A stretch of 64,000 bases of DNA from Gnetum montanum (GCA_015680685.1 MNCI01037709.1:113818-177817), one strand, 5' to 3'; positions 46,182-59,015 are shown, counted from the first letter of the stretch. Notes: generated from the sequence alone by a model not told the origin. Numbers and translations are program-made.

Positions 46182-47970
46182 CATACTTCCAGTTCACACT
46201 TCCCACTATAATCACAACAAAATTGTGGATTATTGTGCAATGTGTAACATATAGCTTTTAAGTACCTTGTCTCGTTAGTGGTTACACTTGCTTAGGTTGC
46301 GATTATGATGGATTGATTTCTTTGATAGTGTTAGCAGGAAGACTAAAAAATAGGGTGAAAATGGATAAGTGGTCCATTAAATTCTGAAAAGTTCAAACAT
46401 GATAAAATGCTTGAAGAGGTTTTACAAATTCACAATAATAAAAAGAGGATTTCATTAAAAACATTGTGAAAATGCACACAATTGGATATCATTGATGGAC
46501 CATGCAAAAGGGTTTGATTGTGAGAATGTCTAAGGATAAAGAACTTGACTAACCCAACCAAAAGATATGCAAGTGGGTCCTCCCCAATGTAGGCACCAGC
46601 CTTTTATTGCCCTTGCATAACTTCAAACCAAGGAGTCTATGGGCCCCATGGATGGTTAATGGTTAGAGAAACTTAAGTACAAAAACTCAAAAGAAACTAT
46701 CTAAGAATTTTGACACATCAAACCAAGACATCAAATAAGAACATGAAATCGGCAGTGAGGTGAGACATGGAAAGCATAGATGGATGAGAGAGAGTGGAAT
46801 GGAGTTCTTGATGAAGGTCACATGAAGTCCCTTGTGAAGTCGTGGTCAAATGACTTGATAAAATCCATCCTTAGTCCAAACCAAAGCCAACCACATTCAG
46901 TAACATTGCATCATCACTCTAACACTAGTCCACCCCTCTCGATACATAAGAGAACTCCCACAAAACAACCACCATTCCTTATTAAAGAAGAAAAGAGAAG
47001 TAGGAAGTGAGAAAGGGCCTTAGTTAGAGGGGACCTTTAGGCATAGGTAACATGTCTTTCTAGTCCCATAACCAGTGCTTGTAGCCTATTTATTTTGTCC
47101 AAGGGATGTGCTTTGAATTCCCATTATTGTTTTCTTTTATGGAATTACACCATGCAAAAACTTATTCAACTTCCTATTATTGGTCAACATAGAATGGTAA
47201 AAAATCCATGAAAACACACATGCACCCAAGAGAGTAGAAAGGCACGAGTACCAAATCCCCTTGAAGTCACAGCCTGTTCAAACCTTCAAATCCTTTCCAA
47301 ATTCAAAAACTACTAAGGTCGCAAATTTGTTAAAGGTTTATTAATGAATAAGGGACTACACATTTCCAGAATAAGGAAAATCATAGAGTTTGTGGATGAA
47401 TGGATGTTGTGAACTTATTGCCTATTTCATGAAGAAGAAACCATGTCCTAGTTATTAGTAACAAAATTCAAATCTAGAATTTAGACATCAACGATCAAAT
47501 AATTTGAGAGCACATGCCCACATCAATCAAACCACATTGTACCCAGTTGGCAATAAGGCACATTATTATTGAAAAAAAAAATAAGAAAATCACATTCAAA
47601 ATAAAGGAAAATATATAAAAAATTGTAAAATGTTTAAGAAAAATAAAACATACTAACGATGTTGTAAAACAAAAATTTTGAAAAATTAATAACATAAAAA
47701 AAAGATGTAAGATAAAGAATGTGCAAAACAAAAATTTGTAAAAGTAACAAGGTGTAAAACAAAAAGATGAAAAATTAAGGAGCTGCTTATATAGTTAGCA
47801 AGGATGGCCATCTCCCCCATGACTAAGTTGAAAGGAGGAGATCTAAAAGATTAAGTGTGGTTGTTCATCCGATGAGGTGTTTCTTGCACTGGCTTGCTTA
47901 GGCTCGTGAAAAGGTTTGACTTGTTGTATGTTGACCAATTGCTTCTTATTTAGGCTTTTAGGTTTGTACG
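46182..47970 (-). other. 3' noncoding region of element E
   Basis: No gene. The family block CAAGTGGGTCCTCCCCAATG lies near 46570. The region next to integrase (47550-47770) is rich in TTTTACA-type words on the element strand, as in G at 57060-57190. Confidence 0.6.
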
Positions 47971-49080
47971 TCAACATGATCCAAGAAGGGAAAGTTTCTT
48001 AAATGATATAAGATCCTTTCCACAATTTTTGGAACTTAGTTCATTAAGGTACATGTGTGGGGTTCCAGTAAAGGACCTTATCTCTGGGTTAAAATTTGAC
48101 TTTCCTAATTTTAAGGTCATGGATCTTTTTGTTGAATGCTTTGTGCAGCTCATTAAATTATAGGGCCACCAATCAATTTTCATCTAGAAATTTGAAATTC
48201 ATTAATCTTTCTTTTTGTGCTAGACTTAAGTCAAGGTCAAGGTCACAGGAGTTAAAAGTATATGGAGCTCAAATTGAATAGAAAGTGTTGGTAATTTTTT
48301 GTACATAATCTCATAAGGAGAATAGTATATAGGAATTTTCCATGTTAAGTAGTAGGCCCAAAGGGCATCATTGAGTTTTGTGCTCTAGTCTTTCCTATAT
48401 TTGCTAATAGTTCTTGTTAGGATCTTTATGATTTCCCTATTTGTGACCTTAACTTGACCATTGGCTTGGGGGTGGTAGGGTGTTATTAGTTTATGTTTAA
48501 CCCCTAAGTGTTACATGAGTTTCCAAAAGGTAGTGCTTGTAAAGTGGGTTTCATTGTCAAAGATTAATGCATATGACACACCAAACCTATTTACGACATT
48601 ATATTGTACAAACCAAGTAGCAGTAGAAGATGTACAGTCGATGATGGCTACTACTTCTGCCCATTTCATACAATAGTTAATAGCGACTATGATGTACATC
48701 TTTCCATTTAACATGGACGTGATGGAACCCATGAAATCAATGCCCCATATGTCAAAGGGTTCCAAAAGTTGGATCCACTATTGAGATTTCTTCATTCAAG
48801 AAATCATTCTATCATCTTGTTGGCAACATTCATAAGAGTGGACAAATTGGTGAGCATCCCTGAAGATTGTTGGCCAATAGTATCCTGCCATTAGGATTTT
48901 AATAGCTATACATCTCCCAACATAGTGGCCCCCACAAGAACCCTCATGAGAATCCTAGAAAATATGTAGTTGATCATCATCAAGAACACACCAATGAACT
49001 AGGCGATCAACGTTCACCTTGTAGAGGTGTCCATTAATCGCCATGAAGCATTTTACCTGGTGAAGAAACTATTGTTTCTT
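47971..49080 (-). pseudogene. Integrase of element E
   Basis: In order on the minus strand: the zinc-binding part HEGSCGGHYVGRCIAIKIL, then GYYWPTIFRDAHQFVHSYEC (H2C2 pattern); the core MEPFDIWGIDFMGSIT with the first Asp (48720-48765); FGVSYALIFDNETHF with the second Asp (near 48560); and HPQANGQVKVTNREI near 48445, where the third acidic residue, normally E in G-Q-V-E-V, is K. A C-terminal part with LNELSSK-like words reaches 47971. Integrase would insert the DNA copy into the chromosome; D-D-K in place of D-D-E plus stops mean this copy is inactive. Confidence 0.87.
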
Positions 49081-50640
49081 CCAGTGATCTAACCCTTGTG
49101 GCATCTCTTGAGTAAGAATATAGGTGAGATGCCATCATACCATTTACGCTCAATGGGCAACTATTCAGTTATAGCCCCTGCAAAGAGAAGTTCATTAAGA
49201 AATAGATCAGATAGTGGGCTTTCATTCCTCTTTGTTGTCCCATCACAATCAAAACAAGTGATTAGCAATCACATTCTCAATTCCCTTTTGATCTACCATC
49301 ATAATATCAAATTTCTATAAGATCACCAGCCACCATATGACACGGGGACTCATTGTTGGCTTGTTCATGAGGAAGCGAATGGCACTATGATCTATGTGCA
49401 CAAACACCTTGTATCCAAGCACATAATGCCTAAAATTCTCTAGAGTGAACACCATTGCCATCAATTATTTTTCTATGGTGGTGTAGTTCAATTGTGCACT
49501 CACAATGCTTCAACTTGCACAGTGGATGTAATATCAACATTTCTTGTCATCTAACTACATAAACACAGCTTCCAAGGCATAATTTGATGCATTCATCATA
49601 ACATGAAATGGTCTAGACTAGTTGAGTGCTTGTAGAATTGGAGTTTCTACAAGTTTCTCCTTTAGCTATTGGAATGCTTTTTCACATTCATTGGTCTAGA
49701 CAAATGGAGCATCTTTCTTTATTAGCTCAACCAATGGTTTTGCAATCTTCAAGAATTCTCTATGAATTGTCAATAATAGCTAGTGTGTTCAAGGAATCAT
49801 CAAACATCTTTGATAATTTTTGGTTGGTGGGTAATTCCTTGGATTACTCTTATTTTTTTAGGTTGACCTCTATTCCTGCTTCTAATATTCTGTGCCCCAA
49901 TATGATGCCTTTCTGCACCATCAAGTAAATATTTTGCCAATTGAGCCATAAGTTTATTTCCACACATCTTTTTAGTACTTACTCAAGGTGGTCCAAGGCT
50001 TGCTCAAATGTAGCTCCATAGGTCAAGAAGTCATTCATGAAAACTTCCACACCGCTACTAATCTATTGCTAAAAAATTCTAAGGACCAAGCACTGAAATG
50101 TGGTAGGAGCATTGCATAGATCAAAAGGCATTTTGTGTTATACAAAGATCCCCCAAATCCTCGTAAATGTTATTTTGGCCTAGTCTTGTGGCATAATCTG
50201 GATTTGGTTATAGCCACTATAACCATCTAGAAAACTATAAAAGCAATGCCTAGATATTGTATCTAACACCTAATCAACGAATGGCAATGGAAAATGGTCC
50301 TTGAATGTTGCCATATTCCACAACCAAAAATCAATGCAAAACCATCACTTGCCACCTTTCTATGGCACAATCATGAGTGGACTAACCCACTCACTATCTA
50401 CAATGGGATAGATGAACCCTACCTTGAGGAGTTGTTCAATTTTCTCCTTGATGATCTACTTCAGTTTGGGGTTCAATCGCCTCTATGGCTACCTCTTTGG
50501 CTTCATGGCTAGATTTGTCTAGATACAATGCTAGCATATCCTAGGATCAATCCATGTAAGTTTAGGATATGACCAAGCAAAGGCTACTAACCATTTTTCA
50601 ACCACATTTTCTAGTCTAGAGCAATATTTGCATTGATTAA
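49081..50640 (-). pseudogene. Reverse transcriptase and RNase H of element E
   Basis: RT blocks on the minus strand: WVSPLMIVP, WFCIDFWLWNMATFKDHFPL, DTISRHCFYSFLDGYSGYNQ, MPFDLCNAPTTFQCLV (near 50110), then VFMNDFLTYGATFEQALDHL near 50030, the catalytic F-M-D-D loop with the first D changed to N. Next come NLWLNWQNIYLMVQKGIILG and the RNase H part with LMAMVFTLENFRHYVLGYKV and IDHSAIRFLMNKP. The enzyme would copy element RNA into DNA in the particle. There are many stops. Order RT, RNase H, integrase is that of Ty3/gypsy. Confidence 0.87.
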
Positions 50641-50994
50641 TATTAGCTTTTCATTTTTTAAGAATACATATTCCATGCCGATAGGTAGATTTTTAAATTC
50701 AAGGGGCTCTTACTTGAAATTTTTAGAAATTCCCAACTCTCCCCAATAGGTATCATCATTTGCATTATTAGAGAGTTGGTGATGAACTTGCTCAAGTTCA
50801 TCCATGCCTATGACATATGCACATGTTAGGCTCTTAGTAGGTTTCATGCAAAGTGTGCTACTTTTAGAATCAGTGATTGGCCACTGGGTGCTCTCTTTTT
50901 TTGTGGATATTATGTATAGACACCTCTGAATATCTGCTTCTGCTACACACTGCTTGCATGTAGAAATGGATGCTTGTTTAATAGACTAGAGTTT

Positions 50995-51240
50995 CTACAT
51001 AGAATTACACCCTGTATCATTGTAAGTGATGCATGGAACTCGCTTCTTCTCAATATTCTCAAATGCATTTTCTTTAGATATTTCTAAAGAAAGATCTTTG
51101 ATGCCCATTCTTACATCAACAGTGCTTAGCCATGCCCTTCCCATGATGATTAGCAAGTCCCCTTTATAGTTCTCCACCTTGATGACTAGGAAATTAGTAG
51201 GATAAGACCACCCACAGATAGTGATCAACTGTTGAATCTA
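50995..51240 (-). pseudogene. Protease remnant of element E
   Basis: The frame ITICGWSYPTNFLVIKVENY, then DLLIIMGRAWLSTVDVRMGI and VPCITYNDTGC, is the C-terminal half of the retropepsin seen complete in G (56143-56700). The N-terminal half with the D-S-G triplet is deleted: the sequence jumps from the capsid-like part of gag to this point between about 51240 and 51340. Inactive. Confidence 0.82.
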
Positions 51241-51299
51241 ATGGGCTCTTAATTCTAATAATCACCCTTAGGCATAAATGCCAAGAGTTCTCCTCATTC

Positions 51300-52624
51300 C
51301 TTGAAGTTACTTAAGTTGATAATAACCATGGCCATGACGTCTATGTAATAAGGAATAGTATCAGCCCATGACGGCATCCAAGGGTTCCTGTGTCCCTTGT
51401 GTCCATCCTTGGACTTGCCTCCTCAGGTTGGACACTCATGTGTGTGTTTGATATTTGTCATTAAATAGTTTAAGCATTATACTCCACCATTTGATAAATA
51501 CTGGTTCTAAGGACTAGTACCAGTTATCTGCTTCTTTAATGAGTGTCCTACAAAACAACTTCATTTTTTGACACTCATTTTCTATATTTTGCAAGGCACA
51601 TGCATCATGGAAATCTTGGAGATGTTTCTATGGATCTGAGTTATATCCTCCTTTAAATCTAGGGATATTGTTCATGTTTAACATCTTGATCCAACTATCC
51701 TTTACATTCTTTATGGGAATTCTCACTACCTTTGCAATGTTGACCATGCTTCAGGTAGCAAGTAAAGGCTCATTGAGGCCATGATTCTAGTGCCTATGAT
51801 GCCCTCGGTTACCCCTTCATTCATGACAATGAGTCTCTCTTGAATGCTTGCACCCCTGGTCGTGACTTGTTTGATAGTCCCTTCAATTATCTTGGTACTA
51901 TCAACCACCTCCATCATGATCATGCCCTTTGCAATTGTAATTAGAGCTAGAAGAGGAAGAAGATGACAATGAAGGTGAAGAGGAAAGAGGACTAGCACCA
52001 TCACAATGCCTACTACCTCCTCTTTAGTGATCGTGGCCACAATCATGATCATGCTTTTTTCTGCATCCCTACCTTGACTCTTCTCCTTGGATCCTCCTTT
52101 GTCATTGGATCCATTCTTACTAGAACCTAATTATGGATCATGAATTGCAGGTTCTAGTTTTTACCTCCTTCACCAAAGTCAAAGAGAAAAGTTTCATCAA
52201 ATGGAAAATCCTTGGAGAAGGATTCTTCACCATCTTTTTGGTATGACAGGTATGGAGAATCATTGTACAACTTTCCCTTAATATATTCGTAGAGTTGATC
52301 CAACTATCAATCCCTTAGATGTTGTGCATCAACGGGATGATAAACCCTGGTGTTACTATCTCACACAATGTAGTCAACATGAAGTCCTTGAAGACCCAAA
52401 TGCACAAGAGTTTGTTGGAGCATCACAGGAATGGATTGATCAGGTGACAACACAATGTTATCCTCCATGTTGCACCACTACAACAATTCATCCTAGTGTA
52501 GGATGAAGGTGAAATTGGGTACATACTCATCAAGATGAGCATATACCACTCTATATTATTGGGGCACCTACTAATGTACTCCATCAAACTTGGGCAAAGA
52601 ATCACTTGTGTGATAAGAAGACAT
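51300..52624 (-). pseudogene. gag: Gag of element E
   Basis: Start ATG at 52624 (MSSYHTSDSLPKFDGVH), like MSSSHKSNSPPK of G. Then HLDEYVPNFTFILH, matching THLDEYIPNFTFILHQDE of G, and the capsid-like part around 51400-51620 (FNDKYQTHT-like words). Stops and frameshifts are many, and the C-terminal part with the zinc knuckle is lost in the deletion that also removed the start of the protease. Confidence 0.75.
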
Positions 52625-52718
52625 CTTGTGTTAGAAAATAAAAAATGTAGTGTGCTTCTTAAATTTGTTGTAGTAATTTGAATGTATAGAATCACCACCA
52701 AATCTAGACTATGGCATC

Positions 52719-53566
52719 TGATGAGACACGATTTGCATGAGCTGCGATATGGCATCATCCCCTGCGATGTCGCGTACGCGATATCGCGGTCCATCGTCAA
52801 ATCTATAAATAAGAGGTGGCACTCCCCTTATTTCCCATCCTAGGCTAGAAGTAGGGAAACTCTGGCAGATTGATCACTCCAGAGATAGAATATTTTCCAT
52901 GTGCCAGCAGTAGGAGTCCCCAAGTAAACAGATCTTTATTCGAGCAACATTGTACCTGAACGCAAGTTGTGTACGACAATAAAGATGAACTTTGTGGATA
53001 AATCTTGCAGTGCATGGAATAGGATTTATTACTTGTTATTTATTACCCTGCAATAGTGCGGCATGAGTACGACTTGATTATGAGCATTTATGGATGTGTA
53101 CGGATAATCAAGGAATCGGTTGCTCATCGCGATTAGATTCTCTCAATCCTTTCCTCCTAGTTAAGTGCCTCAGTACGACCACTTGAGCACGTGCGTTACG
53201 CCTGGTGATCCCAGTAACGATTAGCGTTTGGTAGCCACGGTTGCATAGTTCAGGGTGTGTACGGTAAGTGGAAACGAATGCTGACGCTAGTTAATTTAGA
53301 CTTAGTTCATTAGTTAGAGTTAGTTAGTTACTCAACCCTTCACCTCGATAGCATAGGAGAAAAACATAAAAGATATAAAAATCATATACCTCAGACTTAC
53401 TTAACCATACACCATGACAAACACAAGTAAGTCTGGAAAGACAACGAATGATTAACCCCAAGTGTTCCATGGGGCGTGTAGGCATTTAGTTTGCGGAGTT
53501 CGACCGGATCGCATGTGCTATGCTCATTTTGTATGGTTGAGTGTAGGGGTACCTCACCACTCATCA
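52719..53566 (+). repeat. 5' LTR of element G
   Basis: TGATGAGACACGATTTG at the start, CACCACTCATCA at the end. U3 is short, with CGATATGGC and GCGATATCGCG just before the TATA box. R/U5 contains the GACTTGATTATGAGCAT and GTGTACGGATAATCAAGG blocks. Confidence 0.93.
52804..52811 (+). promoter_or_regulatory. TATA box in LTR of element G
   Basis: TATAAATA, in the context CTATAAATAAGAGG kept in all plus-oriented copies (about 24405, 59148, 63572). About 85 bases from the LTR start, directly after the GATATC palindromes. Transcription would start some 30 bases downstream. Confidence 0.7.
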
Positions 53567-53567
53567 T

Positions 53568-53585
53568 TGGCACCGTTGTCGGGGA
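53568..53585 (+). promoter_or_regulatory. Primer-binding site of element G
   Basis: TGGCACCGTTGTCGGGGA, one base after the LTR, matches 16 of 18 bases of TGGCGCCGTTGCCGGGGA, the site complementary to plant tRNA-Asp(GUC). This is the best primer site of the family in the window. Confidence 0.88.
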
Positions 53586-53708
53586 CTAAGTGTTTGTACA
53601 CCAAATAGAACATAAAGGATATCATTCACATCGTTGTGAGCCTTAACGAACTTTCGGGTAAATCAAGATAAAAAATTTTATAACGGTAAAATTAGCACAC
53701 CGATAACA

Positions 53709-56150
53709 ATGTCTTCTTCTCATAAGAGCAACTCACCACCTAAGGACCATACACGAGACAGTCGGAAACATAAAACACATAGCCAAAATCAGCCAAGTCC
53801 TAAACAATAGAAGATAGTTTATACTCATCTTGATGAGTATATTCCAAACTTTACCTTTATCCTCCATCAAGATGAACAGCTGCAATGGAGAGATTTGCAA
53901 GGTAACATCGTGTTACCCCCAGATCGGTCAGTCCCTAACATGCTTTTCCATGCCTTGGCATAGATAGGCATGACGGAATTATACGCTGAATATGTTGCAG
54001 ACGATTTTGACATGAGGGATTATTATCCCACAGATGCCCAACGTATGAGGGACTTAAGGCAGGAGAGTCAACATACACTTTTGAAGGGCAAAGGTCTGCA
54101 CGTCCTTAGTGAAATAGGAGATGAGGAACCCCTTATAATAGGTTCTTTAGCAAATGATGTTCCCCCTCCTAACGATGATGAGGAGGTTGGGTATCAGAAC
54201 CTATGATCAATGATACATAACCATGGTTCTGATGCCTGTGAACACCAACTATTCACAAAGGGAACAACCACTCATGCTAAGGACAGGCACTTAGATCGTC
54301 ACCATGATCAGGGCCGTAGCAGCCGAAGAGAAGGCAAGAAACATCGTCATGGCGATGGTTCCCCTTCTTCTTTCCCTTCATCACATCACTCACCCTCTCC
54401 TTCCACATCTGGGCATAGCCATCATGAACACAATGGAGAGGATAAAGGTAAGAGAAACGAGAGACCTTGATGGGAAAGTCAAGAGAGAGGACAAGGGCAA
54501 GGATGTAGAGAGAGTAGGGAACAACGCAGACATCACAAGCATCATGAAAGAGATGACCATGATGAGCCCCTACTCGCAACCTGAAGTATGCTTGACATAA
54601 CAGAGGTAGTTAGGATTCCCACAAGGCATTAAAAAGATAGTCAGATCAAACGATTAGACATGAACAATATCCCACGATTTGAAGGGGGATACAATGATGA
54701 TATGCAAAATCATTTATAGGAATTCCACGATGCCTATGCCTTGCAGAATATAGAAAATGAGTGGCAAAAACTTAAGTTGTTCCCAAGGACACTCACCAAG
54801 GAAGCAGAGAGCTGGTACCGGTCTTTAGAACCAGAAACCATCAGGAGGTGGAGTACGATGCTAGAACTGTTCAATGAGAAGTATCAAACGTACTCCAGGG
54901 TGTCCAATTTGCGTAAGAAGATCCAAGGTTGGAAGCAAGGTATGTATGAATCCTTGGATGCTGCCATGGCCCACTACTACACATTGTTACATCGTTGCCC
55001 GGGCCATGGGCACGCTCAGCGGGATCAACTTCACCACATCGTGGATGGGCTAGGGCATGAAACGAGAAGAACCCTTAGAACTTATGCTCAAGGGAGACTC
55101 TTACAACTTAGAGCCCATGAAGTCAATAGCTTGTTGGAGCAAGTAGCAAAAGAAGAAGGTGGGCTATGAAAAAGGGAAAGTGCAAAAGAATACAACCATG
55201 ACCCCTCTCTTTGAAAGAAGGGAGTGAAATTTTGTGATGAAGAGGATGAGTCACCAATCAAAGAGTTGGTGAATAGAAAGATCTTGCTGCTTCAAAAGCT
55301 CATAACAGAAATACCAGCTAAGGTAGAGGACGTATGGAGTTCCTTAGACTCTAAAATTGAAACTGTCTTAAAAATTGTAGAAGAGTCTAAGGTAGAACAA
55401 AGTAGTGACAAATGTAAGAAAAAGTGGAGAGATTTAGGCTCTGCACATAACAAGTGTAAGGGGAAAATCACTAACTCTGATGTGGCTGTGGACTTTGACA
55501 CAAACGATGACAGTGGATTTGAGATCTACCACTATGACCATTCTAAGGGATGTTGCCCCATCATCTCAGGTCTATAGGAGTCTGGGGTGTATGCACTTAA
55601 TCCAAGACTCAACCAACGACAAACACCCCAAAGGTTACCTTATCCCCAAGGTAACCCAAGGTAGTTCCACCAATCCTTAATGTATTATCCAAGTGGAACT
55701 CCACCACAACCCATCAAACAGCATTAGCAATGGCAATACCCACAGTCATGGGGGATGCCATCATCGAAACATCAGTACCCTTACCGGCAGCCTGACCCTT
55801 ATGGTTATTATGTGCAGTAGCTGATTTCTCCAAGTGACTCTATGAGTCACTCAACTCCCCACCATCACTACCAAGTTTGGGAGCACTTCAGAAGGACTCC
55901 TTCTCCTCTGGGAGACACTCCATACCCACACCATCCTCCAAATCCATCCACACCTCTTTCACTAGTAGTGGTTCCCATAACACCTCCTTCTCCAACAATG
56001 CAAGGGGAACTTCCTCCTCAACCGCAGCAACGTCACACTGGGAGAGCTGTAAATATTCAACCCGCTGCTAGTTCTGACAACTGTAAAAAAAGTAAGACCT
56101 TTCTTCAGAACCAAAAGCCCAAACAAACTCTCGCAACAACAAGTGGTTGA
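53709..56150 (+). pseudogene. gag: Gag of element G
   Basis: From the ATG at 53709 (MSSSHKSNSPPK) all pieces lie in one frame to the stop at 56148, with several in-frame stops (53808, 53961, 54204, 54468 and others). Order: charged N-terminus; THLDEYIPNFTFILHQDE; MTELYAEYVADDFDMRDYYP; His/Ser/Arg-rich part (54210-54470); capsid-like domain at 54741-55169 (WQKLKLFPRTLTKEAESWYR, WSTMLELFNEKYQTYSRV, HYYTLLHRCPGHGHAQRD); coiled-coil-like part; knuckle relic IYHYDHSKGCCP, with first cysteines lost; and a Pro-rich tail (55842-56090). Gag binds RNA and builds the particle. Confidence 0.9.
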
Positions 56151-57000
56151 GCCCATGTATAGTCCTCCACCATTTAACACTTCGGAGCACCCTTCAGTCC
56201 AACAGAGCTTAACGCATATGGTTATGTTAACACATACCGTAATGGACTGGATCAAGGTAGGCCACCTTCCCAAGAAATTAACTTACCTTGGAAGTCCCTT
56301 AATCTATTTACAAATCACTGGAAATGACCCACATAGGGCTCTTCTTGACTCAGGTTCTGGAGTTAACTTAATTTCACGAGAGATGTATCACGCCTGGAAC
56401 CTGCCCCAACTTAAGAAGAGCAACATTCAACTAGAGCTGGCAAACCAATCCATCACCATTTCCTTGGGATTGGTGGAGGACATCATTACCACTGTGTGTG
56501 GTTGGTCTTACCCAGCTGATTTTCTGGTGATTGAAGTTAACAATAATGAAGGGGACTTCCCAATTATAATGGGAAGGGCATGGCTAAGTACAATAGACGC
56601 ATGCCTTAGGATCCGTGATCTTTCCTTGGAAATATCTAAGATAAACATTTGTGGAAAGATCAAGAAGAGGAAAGTTCCATGCATCACATACAATGATTCA
56701 TCGGGTGATGACATGGAGGAAATGCCTCCATGTGACAGGTGTGCCCTTAAAACTTTACAACAAAGATGCCTATATGTAGCAACCACACAACTAGTAGTAG
56801 ACACCCTGTGGTTGACAGCTACTCGAAGGAGCAACCAAATATTCATGGAACGAACTGAGGAAACCCATGCCCATAACGAAAGCATATATACATTGGAATA
56901 TAAGCGTCGCCGACTTCCATCCCTCAACCTAAGAACATCAGTTGGGAGAAGTTGGGCACTTCTACAAAATTCAAACAAACACTCATTATTTCAGATCTAT
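56143..57000 (+). CDS. Retropepsin-like protease of element G
   Basis: The frame is +1 relative to gag and overlaps its last codons; it has no ATG at the start, so it would be read by frameshift or was once fused. It holds LTYLGSPLIYLQITGNDPHR, then ALLDSGSGVNLISREMYHAW with the catalytic D-S-G, ILELANQ-type flap sequence, then TVCGWSYPADFLVIEV and DFPIIMGRAWLSTIDACL, the second-lobe glycine region. All typical residues seem present, making it the best protease in the window. The open frame runs on to 57285, but the part after about 57000 (VLHIFILQHF and similar) is translated noncoding DNA. Confidence 0.85.
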
Positions 57001-59005
57001 CCCTTACAACTCAGTCATGGGGGAGATGGCCACCTATGCCAATCATATGGGGTCCTCAGTTCTTTTTCGATTTTTGTTTTACACATTTTTATTTTACAAC
57101 ATTTTTGTCTTACACATTTTTGGTTTACAAATTTCTTTAACCTTTCTAGTTTTTGTTTTACAACTTTCTTTAACTTTTCTAGTTTTTGTTTGACAACATC
57201 ATTATACTTTTTCCATTTGTGTGTGTGTGTGTATGTGTGTGTGTTCCACCCTGTATGTTTTTCACCCAATAAGTGTTCAGAATGATGATATGAACTGTTT
57301 TCATATTGAATGCTAATGTTTGGTTTTTACCTTTAAGTCACAATGTTGATACTAGGGTATGTTTCTTTTGATATGGTAGGCAATGAGACCACTTCATCCA
57401 TCCATCCACCAGTTTCTATGGTCTCTCTCAGCTTGGAAATGTACAGTCCCCTTCTAATAAGGACTTAAATGAATTGGTGACTGGGGATTTCTCAAACTAA
57501 GGAAGGACTCAAGGATTTCAAAGGGTGTGACTTCAAGGGAACTTGATGCTTTTGTGTTGGCCGTTCTCTTGGGTGCTTGGATGTTTTCTTTTTGAGTTTT
57601 CTCGTCATTTCGATGTTACCCCAATTATCGAAAGCTAAGACAATAAAAATAAGAAGTCTTTGCATGGTGTGGTTCTCACGCATAAAAACACAAAACACAA
57701 AACAAAAAAAACAAAGTGAGAATTCAAAGCACACCCCTTAGATGAAATAATTACTTGGGCTACAAGCACTAATTATGGAACCAAAGGTGTTCCCTCTAAC
57801 TAAGGCCCTTCTCACTTCCCATTCTCTCCTTTGTTTCGTCGGAATGGTGGTGGCTCTTGGAGGAAGCATTCTTGTTATCCAAGTGGATGGATTGGTTGAA
57901 TGCATTGATGCGAAGTCACTGAATGTGGTTGGTTTGAGGTAGGATTTGAAATGAGATCTACTGAGTTACATTAATCATAAAACACACAAGGGGCTGTACA
58001 CCACCTTGTTCTTGAGATTACATTCCATTCTCTTCTCTCCATCCTTTTCTCCATTATTCACCTCATTGCCGATTGTATCATTAGTGTATATTTTGGTAGA
58101 TGCATTGTTTTATTTTTGGTAAATTCTTGCGGTTAAGACTTTAACTCTTGTTCCAATCGACATTCCCAGAGCCTACGGACTCTTTGAATGTGGGTTTGTC
58201 AGGGCATTAAGGGCATGAGCCTACTTTGGGGAGGACCCACTAACATTCCTATTTCGTGCACCAGTTAACCTCTTTTCCCTAACATTTTTGCAATTAACTT
58301 TCTTTTGTTCATTACCATCTTGACATCCATTTCATCGATGCTATAGTTGTCCCTTTTTATCTATCTTTCTTACTCCTTTCCTTTCTCCATTCTAACGCTA
58401 CCGGAGATTCACGATTAGTCATGGGGGTACGGGGCCTGATTTTTTCTAATTTTTTTGATTTTCTCCTAGCCTTGAAATTTTTGATTTTCTTCCTAACCCC
58501 TACACCTTCGGTAGTTGTCATTAATATATCTCTAGATCCGTATCAGCCATACCGCAACCTAGCCAATGAACTTACACCGAAGCAAGGTATCAATTACATG
58601 ATGATTCATTTACCCTTGCTAATATAGGATTGTGTTGTGTGTGCAAATGGAAATCATACAACAATGAAGTTGGATCTAAAGCAAACACTTGGAATGGAAC
58701 TGCGCTAGAAGCAGCTATGCAAGGAGCAAGATCGATGAAGCACTTACCGACGGACAACAGAAGGTGCAATCTTGGCATTGGCAGTAGCAACACTTCTTTT
58801 TCTCTCTCTCTTTCTTTCTCAACTACCAACTAAGGCCTGATGTCATTGTAATAAGGTGTTCACCCTTGTTGTCATGAACACTAGTTTTGTCAAGTATTAT
58901 AATGATGATCCATTCACATGTCATCCCATTAGTTCCATTCCCCTCAATAATTCCATACCTTCCCGATATTATTGTAAGGAACTCGAGGATGAGTTTTCAT
59001 TCAGT
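57001..59005 (+). other. 3' noncoding region of element G
   Basis: No gene. TTTTACA-type repeats at 57060-57195, a GT dinucleotide run at 57220-57243, and the family block GGGGAGGACCCACTAACATTC near 58230 (inverse of that in C, D and E because G is on the other strand). No trace of RT, RNase H or integrase. Confidence 0.7.
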
Positions 59006-59015
59006 CATGGGGGTA
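59006..59015 (+). promoter_or_regulatory. Polypurine tract of element G
   Basis: CATGGGGGTA directly before the TG of the 3' LTR. It corresponds to TACCCCCA in C, D and E on the other strand. Confidence 0.75.

Larger units (their letters stand above)
43971..52713 (-). mobile_element. Element E: pol-bearing Ty3/gypsy (Athila-like) retrotransposon, 5' truncated
   Basis: On the minus strand: gag, protease remnant, RT, RNase H, integrase, 3' noncoding region, purine tract and 3' LTR (43971-44839). A solo LTR (45151-46176) is nested in the 3' region. The right end stops within the leader at the insertion of element G, and no 5' LTR or primer site follows beyond G. Gag and 3' region match C, D and G, so E stands for the lineage able to supply pol. 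All enzymes carry disabling changes. Confidence 0.85.

Noticed and set aside
53568-53585. Match to the tRNA-Asp 3' end as a tRNA gene
   Set aside because: Only the 18-base complement of the tRNA 3' end is present, placed one base after an LTR. It is a primer-binding site.
54277-54579. Minus-strand frame of 100 codons within G gag, and similar ones at 56508-56978
   Set aside because: These are antisense shadows of the gag and protease frames.
57001-57285. C-terminal part of the 380-codon frame in element G as protein
   Set aside because: The translation is Phe/Leu/His-rich and comes from TTTTACA-type and GT repeats of the 3' noncoding region. The frame is open by chance.
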